The notes below the pieces were generated by a model. The model was not told where the DNA came from. It was given only the letters and a program-made list of their open reading frames with translations, and made no database searches. From assembly GCA_904063045.1 (NCBI GenBank), contig CAJFCJ010000084.1, positions 1-64,000 of the forward strand: a stretch of DNA of 64,000 nt, in the 5' to 3' direction. Positions 21,832 to 32,600 of this stretch are shown here, piece after piece. The first letter of the stretch is position 1. Each line of letters opens with the position of its first letter. Source of the stretch: Dimorphilus gyrociliatus. Lineage: Eukaryota > Annelida > Polychaeta > Dinophilidae. A program made the translations under genes and the position numbers.

Positions 21832-24800
21832 TTGAGCCTTATACCTATATTTTGTGTCTGGTACTCTTCTAACTAAAAATTAAATTGCTGTACAAAAAAA
21901 CAAAAGATGAAATATACGAATTGATTATTACTGCAATTGCTTTCGTCAGATCCGTCAGAACAGTCTACTATATTGTTGCATACAAGTTTATAATTAATTT
22001 CCTCAGTTGTTGTAAAACATGAAAATTTTCCTTCTGAGCATTCAAATTCATCTTCTCCAGATTTACAATCCATAAATCCATCACATTTATAAATAATATT
22101 AATGCAGATATTATCCGTTTTACATTGAAAATAATTCTCCCTACACTCTTCCAACGATTCTGGCCTTTTATTCCTCAAACCTTGTCCGTCTGTTGTTTGT
22201 CAAAAATGTTTTTTTTTTTTTTATATAAAGTCGGTGTACTTTTGCATTAACCAAAAAACAATATATTCATGATGGCGGCTAAGATAAAGAGAGGATGTCA
22301 GGACGATGAAACTTGCAAACTGTTTATGAGCATGGATAGCTTTGGGATGCAATGGAAAACATCCTCAAATATATGATTTTATCCTAATTCTAACCTAGCT
22401 CTTTAGATGGCAAGAACAAATCTAGTATACAAACCCTCTAGTTGATGGCAAATTGTGTAAAATATAGAAGATTGCATAAATGGCTTTAGTTCTAAACTGT
22501 ACATATTATATAACTTATCAGCTGTATCAACAAATACACTGCAATATAAATCATTAATATTGTAAATATCACGTGACTCGAATACAAACTTTTCTGTGCT
22601 AATATTCATCATAGAAAATCCTGGTTGAATTAAAAATTTGTTTTGAATATCATATAATTCCCATCTCTTCCTATATGAGCCTACATTCATTTCATTGTTA
22701 TATTTTTTGCAGGCATCATCAATTTCTTCAGTATCAGGTGAATTGCCAACTATTCCATGTGCATTAATAAGATCTGCTGCATAATTATTAAATAATAAGA
22801 GATAATTTTTGTTATGTTTTTTAAAGTTTTTAAATCCTGAAAAAGAAGAAATGTTTTTTTTCTGCTCTTAATATTTTTAAAATAAGAGAAAGAGAGGCTA
22901 ACTGATGTTTAAATGAAGAAAACTAGTCCATTTCTGTTGTGTTTTTGAATAAATTTTATCAGCTGCCAAAATATATTTTGCAATTGTAACTTTATGAATA
23001 GTTGGTAGGTGAGTCAAAGTTAAATTATGCTGATGACACGTTTCCATAGAATTTTCACCATATTGCGGTTTATCAAAGAAAAATAAGTAATAGCAAACAT
23101 GTTCAAAATGAATTGAAGGATTTCCACTGCAACTAATAACTGTTGTTGTTGTTGTTTATATTTATTCATTGATAGTTTATTTGAGAAAGAAGAAGAAGAA
23201 GAAATCTATTTAAATTTTTTTTAACCTCTTTTTGAACATTTTAATGAAGGTAAATAATCTATTCTTTGTTCTCTATTATTTCTATATTGAAGACTGCAAT
23301 TTTGGATATTATTTGAAATGTTTTTACATTTCAAATGTGTAAATAGCAAAGATGCTGTTGACCATACACCCTCATCATTTATTCTTCTAAATACACTCTG
23401 AAATTGTTCATTCGAATCTTCTGTATCAACTGGATGTTTTGTAAGAAATTCAACATTGTAATCAGTCACTTTGGCAGCATCTTGTACTTGTTTATCTAGA
23501 CTTGAAAGTGTTCCAGAAGTAAAATTGAAGTGCTTACAAATTATTTGCATTTGTTGAAATGTCAAGAAAGTTACATAGTAATAAACGTCATTGTAAAATA
23601 TTACAGGTCTACCAGTTAAACTTGTTATATTTTCTCCAACTGTTTTCGGAGTAATATAACCATTTGGATTTTCTAATAGTATATTCTCATCTGTTGAGCC
23701 ACAACACAGTTGCTATAGTAATAAAAGAGAGAAAAAAAAAGAAAACTGTTAAAACAAACTTGAAATTGGCACACATTTAGGAAGGAGAATTATCAATTGG
23801 GAATGCTGTCTTTTGACAAAACAATCAATGACCTTTCCATACTTTAGACTACAATTTGTAAAGTAAAAAGATTTTGTTTCTATCATTTTATAATGAATAA
23901 TTGGGAGTTGTATTAAAGATAATTTTTTACAAATGAGAAAACTAGCAGCTTTAAAATTAATTTCGAAATTAAATATCAACAAATTAAAACCATAAATCTT
24001 GGAATTTATGAAATAAAAGTTTGATTTTATTGTTAGATATTCAATAATTCTTTGATAGCTATCAAAATATTTTGCATTGTATTTCATTATCTTAAAATCT
24101 TTTAAAAATTAAAAATATGAGAAATCAATAAATATTTTTACAATTTTCAATCAGATAAAATGGATGCTGGACAAAATATCTTTTAAAGTTTCCCTAAGCT
24201 TTTCTGTTGGAATGAACATTCTGTTTCAATAGGTTTCAGGCTTTGGTCTTAAAATAGATGATAATAATAATTCATAAGATTTCAGTTTCTCTAATCCTTT
24301 AGCTTAGCCCTTTAACAGACATTTTGTCTCTTTTCCAGTCAGAATATATTAAATGGCATTAAATACATATGCGTATATACCTTTTAATTCCATATATGAA
24401 CAAAGATATTTGCTTTTCTTCATTGATTTATCAAAAGTTACTGAGCTCACAGAACCAATTTTATCAAGCAATGATATAACAGCAGTGCTATTTTCAAATT
24501 CTACCTGAAATTTGATTCTTACTTTTTGTTGACTACACAAAACACTTGAATTATATTCTGAAGAAATCTTGTACACTTTTCCTATGTGTCTATACAAAAG
24601 TTCAAACAGATTGTTATTCAATTCCCGGACAAATAGATCTGTTATTTTATTGTTTTTTTTATTTTGCATCAATAAAAAGAGTTTAGTTTGCTAAAAGATT
24701 TTTTAGAAAGAAAAAATTTCCACTCGACTAAAAAAAATGATTATGATGGTTACTTTTGAAAATTGGAAGATAAATCAAGACTGAAGATTGCTTTTAGAAC

Positions 24801-25380
24801 TGCTCAAAATAATAGATAAAGTCTTTTCTTATTTTGATAGACAGCTAGCAATGTTATGTAAGAGAGGAAATATTTTCTTTATTTGCATAAATTTTAGGCC
24901 TAATGAATAATAACAAAAAAGAAAATCTCATACAAGATGAATTTCTTTTAAAGCAGGTTAAAATAATCCTTTCGTAAATCAATTCACCAAAATTTCTTTT
25001 TTGAAATTTCATATATCAATGAATGAAGTAGATTATTAATGAAATGGTATGCTTACTTACATCATCCATGTGCTTTCATCAAATGTTAAATGTACAGATT
25101 TCATTAGTTTTTTATCCAGAAAGTACTCAATATTGGCATAATTTTGATCGAAGCCCCTATTTTTACACATCGTATTCTTTGCTTTCTTGAATATTTCAAA
25201 TGTTTTTGAATAAATAACAATAGAATAACTTTCATTAAGTTGAGTACTTTTATAGAAAATATATGTTTTTAAAAAAGCTTTGTTATCTTCATAATTAATA
25301 AAATTTAAATGATCATAGACTGAACAAAATATAGATTTTGACCAAAAGATTTGTAAATAATAAAGCAAATGTATTATCAT

Positions 25381-26158
25381 AATATTTTTTGGTTTTTTTT
25401 GAAATTCTTAAAAAAAAATTCAAGTATAAAAGAGAAAGCAAAACAAAAGATATAAAAAAGGAAAAAAAACTGTCCAGCATGTGAATTAAACATTAATAAT
25501 ATCCATCCATTGAAAAATATAGCATTAAAAAATAGATTGAGTTGTAATTTGATTTTAAACTATACTTTTTTTCCCTTTTGTATTTATTTATTGTGTTTAC
25601 TGACTGAAATAATTCAAAACTATCTACATAAAAATCCTTAAGACTGACAATAATTGGGTCAAGCAAAGAACTGGAATGTACAAATATTTTTTACACTGCT
25701 GTTGTACAAAAATGGAAAATGGTCGCATGAGATAAAGGAACATCTGATTCTGAAGCTGTTTTACTAAAGATCATTCAAAAAACCATTTCCAACAATTGTT
25801 TTTCCCAAATATGTTGATATACATCAACTTTAAACTGTAGCTTTTAAGAAAATACAAGTAAGATCTGAATTGATTGATTGATTGATGACAATTTTAAAAA
25901 TTGAAAAACCTTTTTACTACAAAACCTTGGACAGACAAATGAATGATTCTGAAGGGGCAAAATGCTAAGAAAAAGAGTGAGTGCAACACCTTAAACCATC
26001 AAGTATGTTGCATTCTTCACGTGTAGTTAATACACAACATCTGATGCATGAACTTGACAAAAGTAACAATTCTTGATGATGTACTCTTTGTAATCATTGC
26101 ATGTTAAAAGCATGTATACAAAACAGTACATAAACAGGCCCCAACCCAAATCCAATAT
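25381..26158. other. Upstream flank of gene C
   Basis: AT-rich sequence 5' of the minus-strand gene C start. A TTGATTGATTGATTGATGA microsatellite lies near 25870. No coding exon was recognised. Confidence 0.4.
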
Positions 26159-26739
26159 TTGGACTTTTACTCAATGACACAACTCAACAACAGTATAAAT
26201 AGGCAGAGGGTGAAAAGATCTTCCCATGTAGCAAATATGCCTGCAAATAAATGTAACACCAAAAATTGCAAATTCTGCAACTACTTTGAGGAATCTACTA
26301 AATGGACCAGCACTACATTCACTCAGGAGGATGTACATGTCTCTATTGAAGAAACTAAGGGACAAGAAAGGGACTGGTGGCCCCATGCTGGCACATATGT
26401 AAGAATGTGGGGTGAAGGGAATGAAATTCCTCCCACTACTATAGATCCCAGGTCAACAACTTAGCTAAGATTCTCAATGAAGTACTAGCAGCTAACTGGT
26501 TAGAAGTGAAAGAATTCATTGAAAAAGTAAATGAGTTTCATTGTTTTATCCCTGATGAATTCACAAGTATTTACAAACCCATAGTCCTGGAATTTGGTAA
26601 TATTTCAATCGAGTTGAATGAGGATTTTACAATCCCTCTACCAAGGGAAGTAGGAGGGGGTCAAGTAGTACCCACATCTCAATCAAATATTTTTCGCCCT
26701 GGAGAAACTAAAGGAGGATTACCAAAGATAAATATATAA
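26159..26739 (+). pseudogene. Mobile-element ORF remnant with Cys knuckle
   Basis: Two open frames, 26159-26464 and 26465-26739, join by a one-base frame change: text ending TIDPRSTT in one frame continues as NNLAKILNEVLAANWLEV in the other. The first contains a CNTKNCKFCNYF Cys cluster with the CxxxxCxxC spacing seen in retroelement proteins, and WWPHAGTYVRMWGEG. After the ORF comes a tail with GATGAAGCTTGGACAGGGCG and AATAAA, then the element ends. The composition is less AT-rich than the neighbouring receptor exons. Class of element not identified. Confidence 0.35.
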
Positions 26740-27059
26740 AAAGTTATCTGTTCATAGATGGAGCCACCCTTTAGGTATTATATAAAGTGGAAAAACATAT
26801 ATTGTTTCAATACCTGATGAAGCTTGGACAGGGCGAAAAGTATTGTGTTCTATTTACAATAAATTTTACTTTTAAAACAAATACTTGTATGTTTTCTTTA
26901 CTTACCTACAAGAAAACAAGATTGTCTTCACTCTCTTCTTTATACTTTATCTCTCATCAGTAACGGGAATACATATACAACTGTACATTGAAACACAATG
27001 GTTGAAATTTGAAAACTTAGACAGTTATATTTGAATTTCACTGTTTGGGTAAACACACA

Positions 27060-28520
27060 CTTGTGGAACTATCTGTTCACCTTCAATTTCTTTGGAATTT
27101 ACCCCTGGTGAAGTTATGATAACTGTGTACAGTGCTGTTACAGTTTGTTGGCTGATTTGATTTATCACTGACAAATACATTCATTTCGTATTGTCCTGGT
27201 TTTAATGGAGATTTAACAACTGCAACGTCGTTCAGTTCCTTCAACCCCAAAAATTGTCCAATTCCAAAATAATCGAAAGATATACCATCCAATTTTTGAA
27301 GGTTAGGATCTCCAAAATTGACATTTGCATCTCTTTCATTACACGATTGACCTATCCACCCTCGAAAACATTCACATTCGGAGTTACAACCAATACGCTT
27401 TACGCATATGCCATTTAAACAACCATTTTCTTTAGCTTAAAATTTACTTGTCGCTGGCCATTTAAATGATACTGGAATTCGATACAACACTCGAACTGTC
27501 ATATTGCGCAATGTCCAACTGTTGAGATACATCGACCAAATCTATTAGTTCAATAATTTTCCACCTATTTGCATTCAATTNNNNNNNNNNNNNNNNNNNN
27601 NNNNNNNNNNNNNNNNNNNNNNNNNNNNNNNNNNNNNNNNNNNNNNNNNNNNNNNNNNNNNNNNNNNNNNNNNNNNNNNNNNNNNNNNNNNNNNNNNNNN
27701 NNNNNNNNNNNNNNNNNNNNNNNNNNNNNNNNNNNNNNNNNNNNNNNNNNNNNNNNNNNNNNNNNNNNNNNNNNNNNNNNNNNNNNNNNNNNNNNNNNNN
27801 NNNNNNNNNNNNNNNNNNNNNNNNNNNNNNNNNNNNNNNNNNNNNNNNNNNNNNNNNNNNNNNNNNNNNNNNNNNNNNNNNNNNNNNNNNNNNNNNNNNN
27901 NNNNNNNNNNNNNNNNNNNNNNNNNNNNNNNNNNNNNNNNNNNNNNNNNNNNNNNNNNNNNNNNNNNNNNNNNNNNNNNNNNNNNNNNNNNNNNNNNNNN
28001 NNNNNNNNNNNNNNNNNNNNNNNNNNNNNNNNNNNNNNNNNNNNNNNNNNNNNNNNNNNNNNNNNNNNNNNNNNNNNNNNNNNNNNNNNNNNNNNNNNNN
28101 NNNNNNNNNNNNNNNNNNNNNNNNNNNNNNNNNNNNNNNNNNNNNNNNNNNNNNNNNNNNNNNNNNNNNNNNNNNNNNNNNNNNNNNNNNNNNNNNNNNN
28201 NNNNNNNNNNNNNNNNNNNNNNNNNNNNNNNNNNNAATTCCAAATGTTACAGTATTCTCCCTGGCAACATTTCTTACAAATTCCTACTTTTCTAGATTCT
28301 TCACAATATTCATCTTTATGGTCAGACTGCCACATTTCATTTGAGCATCCTCTCTCAAAGGAAAGTGATTTATTATCTTTTTTCTCTTACAACCCAACAA
28401 CTAGCTTGAGGACATTATGTTTTTTTTTATGTGGACCTGTCATTGTTATTTCACCACCACATGCTATTTCATTTCCTTTGCAGAATAAACAATACATTTC
28501 GCATTGAAATCAGTGAAGAA
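27060..28520 (-). CDS. Extracellular protein with Ly6-like, EGF and vWD-type segments (broken by gap)
   Basis: Minus-strand exons flank the assembly gap. Right of the gap, Cys-rich text (MYCLFCKGNEIACGG; GICKKCCQGEYCNIW) has the CC..xxCN ending of a Ly6/uPAR three-finger fold. The in-frame TAA between the two halves (about 28392) could lie in an intron or be a lesion. Left of the gap is an EGF module (GCLNGICVKRIGC then CECFRGWIGQSC). It runs directly into GDPNLQKLDGISFDYFGIG, the classical opening of a von Willebrand type D domain (GDPHxxTFDGxxYDFxGxG). The frame stops at about 27083 beyond KPGQYEMNVFVSD, so further vWD exons or a truncation are expected. Probably secreted or membrane-anchored. 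The middle is unknown because of the Ns. Confidence 0.5.
27581..28235. other. Assembly gap
   Basis: 655 consecutive N characters. Any open frames spanning this run are artefacts. Confidence 1.
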
Positions 28521-29176
28521 TGTTTCCAGGTTTACATTTAGTATGGATTGTAGAATATTCGCAGGATAGACAATAATCTAATTGAACATTTACAGCATTT
28601 AGAACCAGATAGATAATATCCAGTTAAAATAATATTATTTTCTATAGAAATTGTAATAGAATATTGATTCAAGGAGAAGTGGGAATAGGTAAAAAATAAA
28701 TATTTAAAGAATCAGTGTGGGCCTATCTATGTTGGAAATTTATTTAGTTTTTGCTGAAAACTTGGTATAATTGACTTGTCAGATAATTACAAATGTTGGA
28801 ATGATTCTTTAGAATTTTTTTTTTAACGGATTGGAAGAATTATCCAATTGAAATTATCTATGAAATAATAACAAATTCTTTGTTTATATTATTATTTTTC
28901 ACTTCATTTTCATCTTTTTTTTTCATCACAGGAGACGTTCTCTCCACTGAAACCAATCCCACAATCCTCTAGAGTACGCAGGCTTATTCAGGTTCCATTC
29001 TAATCTAGGCTAAACTTGGTCTCAGCCTTTGCGCTAACTTTTCCAATGATTGGGACTCAATCAATCAATCATTACTGTATTTTTATTTTCCTTCCAAAAT
29101 CAGCCTTATTCCCAATCTTCTGTGCTCTTAGTCTAGATTTGTCAAACCATCAATCATTAATTATGTTGAAAAATCT
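28521..29176. other. No gene recognised
   Basis: AT-rich intergenic sequence between the vWD-type gene and the 3' end of the RING-LRR gene. No protein-family motif seen. Confidence 0.5.
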
Positions 29177-30703
29177 TCACTCGCTATAGATTTTTATTTT
29201 GTCAGTGAATTTTAGCCATTGGGTAGTTTCTGAAAATTTGTGTTCAGTTAGATAACAATTGTCAAAACTAACATATCTTAATCTATCATATGATTGAAAA
29301 AGTCCATTGCAAATATAAGAAAATCCATTTCCCATGCTATTATTATTCAGTAAATGTACAATTTCAATTTTAGAACATGCTTTAAAGAAATTTCCAACAC
29401 TTTTACTTTGCTCCTCATTTAGGCCACATTCAGTGAAATCAACTTCTGCCAAAGTATTTGATGATTGAATTAATCCGTTGCAAATATCTATTAATCCATT
29501 TCCCATTTCATTGTTTTTAGAAAAATTGACTACTTCTATCTGAGAGCAATGTTTAAGCAAATTTCCAATGGAATTAGCTTGTTTAGCAGTTAGTTCACAA
29601 TTTCCAAAATCAATGCTTTTCAATGTATTTGATGAATTTAAAAGACCATTACAAATGTTCAATAAACCATTTCCCATTTCACTATTAAAGTTAAAATTGA
29701 TCAACTCCAATTTGGAACAATTTTTAAGCATACTTTCAATAGACACACATTGATCTTCACCTATTTCACAATAGCTGATATCAATACATCTTAAGGTATT
29801 TGATGAACGAACTAGCCTGTGGCAAATGTGTTGTAACAAATTTTTCAAAATTTTGTTTCCACACATATATAAGATTTCAACTTTAGAACATTTATCCAAC
29901 ACATTTTCAATATTTAAAACTTGACTTTCAGTTAGAAAACACCATTTAAAATAAATACATTTCAGAGTATTTGATGAATGAATAAGCCCATCACAAATAT
30001 TTGATAATCCATTGCCCATTTCTTTGTTACCACTCATAGAAATCTGTTCAATTTTAGAACAGACCTTCAATAGATTTCCAATACTGAAAGCTTGACTCTC
30101 AGATAGAAAACACCAGCTAAAATCAATATTTTTTAAAGTATTTGAAGACAGTAAGAGTGCATCACAAACTTTCAACAATCCATCTCCCATATTTCTGTTC
30201 ATGCTTAAGTTTATTGTTTCTAATTTAGTACAATTACTTATTATATAACCAATATCTGCAGTTTGAATAACTGTTAGTTTGCAATGACAGAAATACAAGT
30301 GTCTTAAAGTGTTCATTGAATGAACAAGCCCCTCACAAATCCTAGACAATCCATCACCCATATTTTCATTGGAGCTTAAATTTATTGTTTCTATTCCATA
30401 ACAATTTTCAAGAAATTCTCCAATATCCTTACAATAACTCTTTGTTAGACGGCATTTATAGAAATGGATACACTTTAAAGTAGTCAAAGATTGACGAAGC
30501 GCATTGCAAACTTTAGTGAATTCATTCTTTCTGACCATAGTCCTACTACACATGGAGCAGGTATATATATTATCAATATTGGCCAGTTGTTGAAAGCATC
30601 TGACACAGTGTACATGTTCACAAGACAGTATCTTAACATCTCTTCCTAGAAATGACTCAAGACAAATGGAACATTCCAGAATTTTCTCCTTATCTATAGA
30701 CAT
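29177..30703 (-). CDS. RING-finger E3 ligase-like protein with 57-residue LRR tandem repeats
   Basis: An intact single-exon frame of 508 codons; ATG at 30703, TGA at 29177. Residues 10-56 form a C3HC4 RING finger (CSICLES, LSCEHVHCVRCF, CSMCSRTM), so ubiquitin-ligase activity with an E2 is the expected role. From about residue 67 to the end there are seven full units and one partial unit, each 57 residues. Each unit combines two ribonuclease-inhibitor-type LRRs (pattern SSNTLKxIDFxxCxLTxxQ, then CSKIExxNxSxNxEMGNGLxxICNG). There is no signal peptide or TM, so it should be cytosolic, with the LRR solenoid as the substrate or ligand reader. It lies alone, with related dead arrays at 3260-4900 and 7030-7410. 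Low divergence between units suggests recent tandem expansion or gene conversion. Confidence 0.85.
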   Translation of the reverse strand: MSIDKEKILECSICLESFLGRDVKILSCEHVHCVRCFQQLANIDNIYTCSMCSRTMVRKNEFTKVCNALRQSLTTLKCIHFYKCRLTKSYCKDIGEFLENCYGIETINLSSNENMGDGLSRICEGLVHSMNTLRHLYFCHCKLTVIQTADIGYIISNCTKLETINLSMNRNMGDGLLKVCDALLLSSNTLKNIDFSWCFLSESQAFSIGNLLKVCSKIEQISMSGNKEMGNGLSNICDGLIHSSNTLKCIYFKWCFLTESQVLNIENVLDKCSKVEILYMCGNKILKNLLQHICHRLVRSSNTLRCIDISYCEIGEDQCVSIESMLKNCSKLELINFNFNSEMGNGLLNICNGLLNSSNTLKSIDFGNCELTAKQANSIGNLLKHCSQIEVVNFSKNNEMGNGLIDICNGLIQSSNTLAEVDFTECGLNEEQSKSVGNFFKACSKIEIVHLLNNNSMGNGFSYICNGLFQSYDRLRYVSFDNCYLTEHKFSETTQWLKFTDKIKIYSE

Positions 30704-30964
30704 TCTTTGCGTTTCTTATAAATGTTTCAAATTTATTGGAGAAGGTTATATTGCAACTGTAACCACGACATGAAGCTTATTGAGAAGATTATAACCACAT
30801 TCACCATGTTTACACTGAAGAATAGGTCTAAAATCTCGAGTATTATTTAAGCTCATTGAAAGAGAATTTATGCAAATTGTGTGAAAAAAAAACATAGTTT
30901 TTTTGTTTTTCAAAATAGGGTTATGAAATTGTAATTTCTAACCCTTTATTTATTAAATGTACAG

Positions 30965-31095
30965 GTTTAGGAGACAATACTTGTATAGCTGTAACAGTAG
31001 AAATAGAATTCAATTTAAGAATACCTTGGCCAACAGCTAGTCAGGATCAAATTGAAATTAATGAAGGAAATTTTGGAGAATGTATCAATGTGTAA
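30965..31095 (+). pseudogene. Orphan exon of the PAN-trefoil gene family
   Basis: After an acceptor-like tgtacag at about 30964, the frame reads NTCIAVTVEIEFNLRIPWPT and ends GECINV then TAA. This matches GTCISIEIGRIFNLRIPWPT in the gene at 39310-40545 over the first 20 residues. No other exons of that gene were found around it, so it is a stranded duplicate exon. Confidence 0.65.
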
Positions 31096-31569
31096 AATTC
31101 ATTTATCAACTGTTGGAACTATTGTATATGTATCAATAGAATATCAAAGTCATGTAATTGCATAACATTTTTCAGACTTTTGATAATTGTATTGATGATA
31201 GATTATAATAGGACTGCAGAAATGTTGTGTTTACATACTAGAACTTAATTTCACTCAGGCTATTCTTATCACACATGGTCTTCAGGTGTTGCTGTCACTG
31301 TATTCAGGATAATTATCTGAAGAAGGGGGCAAACGAATACTGAAAGATAGTGAAATTGTCTGCAAGCCAATCCTCTAATCTATTAGGCTCTTTATTGTTT
31401 AATTGGCACACAGAATATGAATCTTGCTAGCGTCCAATGCTCTACCAGAGTAGAGAAATCCAATAAAGACTGGACAGACTATCTTATCTCATGCAATGCT
31501 ACAACAATCCTAAACATTGAAATTTATGATATTATCTTCCTTACCTGAAGAATAACTTGTTAACGCTGT
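31096..31569. other. No gene recognised
   Basis: Intergenic sequence between the orphan exon and the LTR-like repeat. No coding character. Confidence 0.4.
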
Positions 31570-32400
31570 CTTCTCTAAAGACAATAATAAATGAAATTTT
31601 GCTGAAAATTTACCAACAAAATACAAGTATTTCGTTCAAAGAAAATGTATTGAGTAAATGAGTTTCTAGTTCTAAACAAGCAAGTTTTAACACCAAGCTA
31701 GCAGTTAGAAAACTGAACTGACTACTGGTAAATTCATAGGGTTTATATAGTCTTCCAATAGTTGACAATTCACAGATAAAAATATTCACACAAACAAATA
31801 TATCATTTTTCCATATTTGTTACTTTTCCATTGTTGTGGAAAGCCCTTGTTAGTAGGTCAGAGAACTGCATAAGATGTAACAATTTTTGGTAGAAGTTGG
31901 ACTGATTCCAACATACAAAAATAGACCTTTGTCAACATAATGCTGTTCTAATATACCACATGTTATTAATAATAATTGTTTGTCAAATGTACTTTGTTTC
32001 AGTGTAAGACAGTGATAGAGTAAAGCTAAGACACTTGATAATCTAAAATAGTATTGTGCATACAATACTGTTCAAAAGTGACAATAAGTTACACACTGCA
32101 AATATAAGTAGAATAGCATAAAATACAACTGCAATTCATGAAATATTGTGTGTATAATAAATAACTTTAATATTCAAGTTAAGTTGTAAAAGTATTTTAC
32201 AACTAACTTTTAAAATAGTGTAAAGAATAGTGTAATGTTGTACGTTAGGCGTTTAAAGCACTGTATAATACTATTCCAACATTGCTGTCCATTGATGAGT
32301 GGAATGTAACAATTTTGGGCGTGCGCTATGAAAAGTGTGTACTCGTTGGTAAGCATATGCATACAGTGCATGATAACAACCTACAAGTGTGCATATAAGT
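31570..32400 (-). repeat. LTR-like repeat, inverted copy
   Basis: Reading backwards, this block matches 41595-42425 over its whole length with many substitutions. Shared landmarks are a TATA-like tatataaac/gtataaagc box, the CAGTTCAGTTTTCTA segment, AATAAATATTC or its variant, and the CTTACCAACGAGTACACAC segment at the other end. A partial third copy (3' half) is at 43845-44060. Confidence 0.6.
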
Positions 32401-32600
32401 TAATTAGGCTTAATATTCAAATTAATTGTAAATTAGTATAGACGATGGTGTATGTTGTACATTAGGTGTTTAGAGTACTGTATAATACTATTCCAATACT
32501 GCTTTTCCATTGATGAACAATTTTGGGTGCACACTATGAAGTGTGCGTACTCCTTGGAAAGTATTTATGCATGGTGCATGGAAACTGCCTAAATGTGTAC
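32160..32600 (+). repeat. Tandem duplication of about 230 bp
   Basis: The unit at about 32165-32400 (TTTAATATTCAAGTTAAGTTG, then GTTGTACGTTAGGCGTTTA, then ACTGTATAATACTATTCCAA, then GTGTGTACTCGTTGG) is repeated at about 32410-32600 (TTAATATTCAAATTAA, then GTTGTACATTAGGTGTTTA, then ACTGTATAATACTATTCCAA, then GTGTGCGTACTCCTTGG) with moderate divergence. It is part of the LTR-type repeat, so the repeat carries internal U3-like duplication. Confidence 0.6.

Larger units (their letters stand above)
19518..25380 (-). pseudogene. Gene C: SRCR / lectin-like / LDLa / LRR / 7TM receptor lacking TM3-TM4
   Basis: Reads right to left. The start at 25380 opens a hydrophobic signal peptide (MIIHLLYYLQIFW). 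Next come SRCR-like pieces (TMCKNRGFDQNY; FLICKKLSLIQ at about 23900; a full module at about 23720-23221 with IICKHFNFTSGT) and a lectin-like module (HVCYYLFFFD, LTHLPTIHK, 23110-22920). LDLa modules occupy 22150-21950, 21750-21640 and 21540-21040 (DCSDGSDESNC, CDGINHCLYGDDELDC). LRRs span about 20900-20400. The 7TM domain starts with TM1 and TM2 (NGISIYIIL; LAINDLITT) and then jumps at about 20115 to ECL2 (FYSKSTICF). TM5, TM6 (ISWTPILLL) and TM7 (NPILYS) follow. ECL1, TM3 and TM4 are missing. The join falls on a sequence that is also a splice acceptor. A phase-1 intron in TM6 is placed at 19781-19856. Without that splice the frame stops just after TM2. Probably a broken copy. Confidence 0.7.

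Noticed and set aside
21378-21872. Plus-strand open frame of 164 codons opposite gene C LDLa exons
   Set aside because: It is antisense to exons with clear LDLa motifs and runs into CAGA and GTA microsatellites; a shadow frame.
27569-28507. Long open frames across 27.5-28.5 kb on both strands
   Set aside because: They consist almost wholly of Ns; absence of stops in a gap is not evidence for coding.
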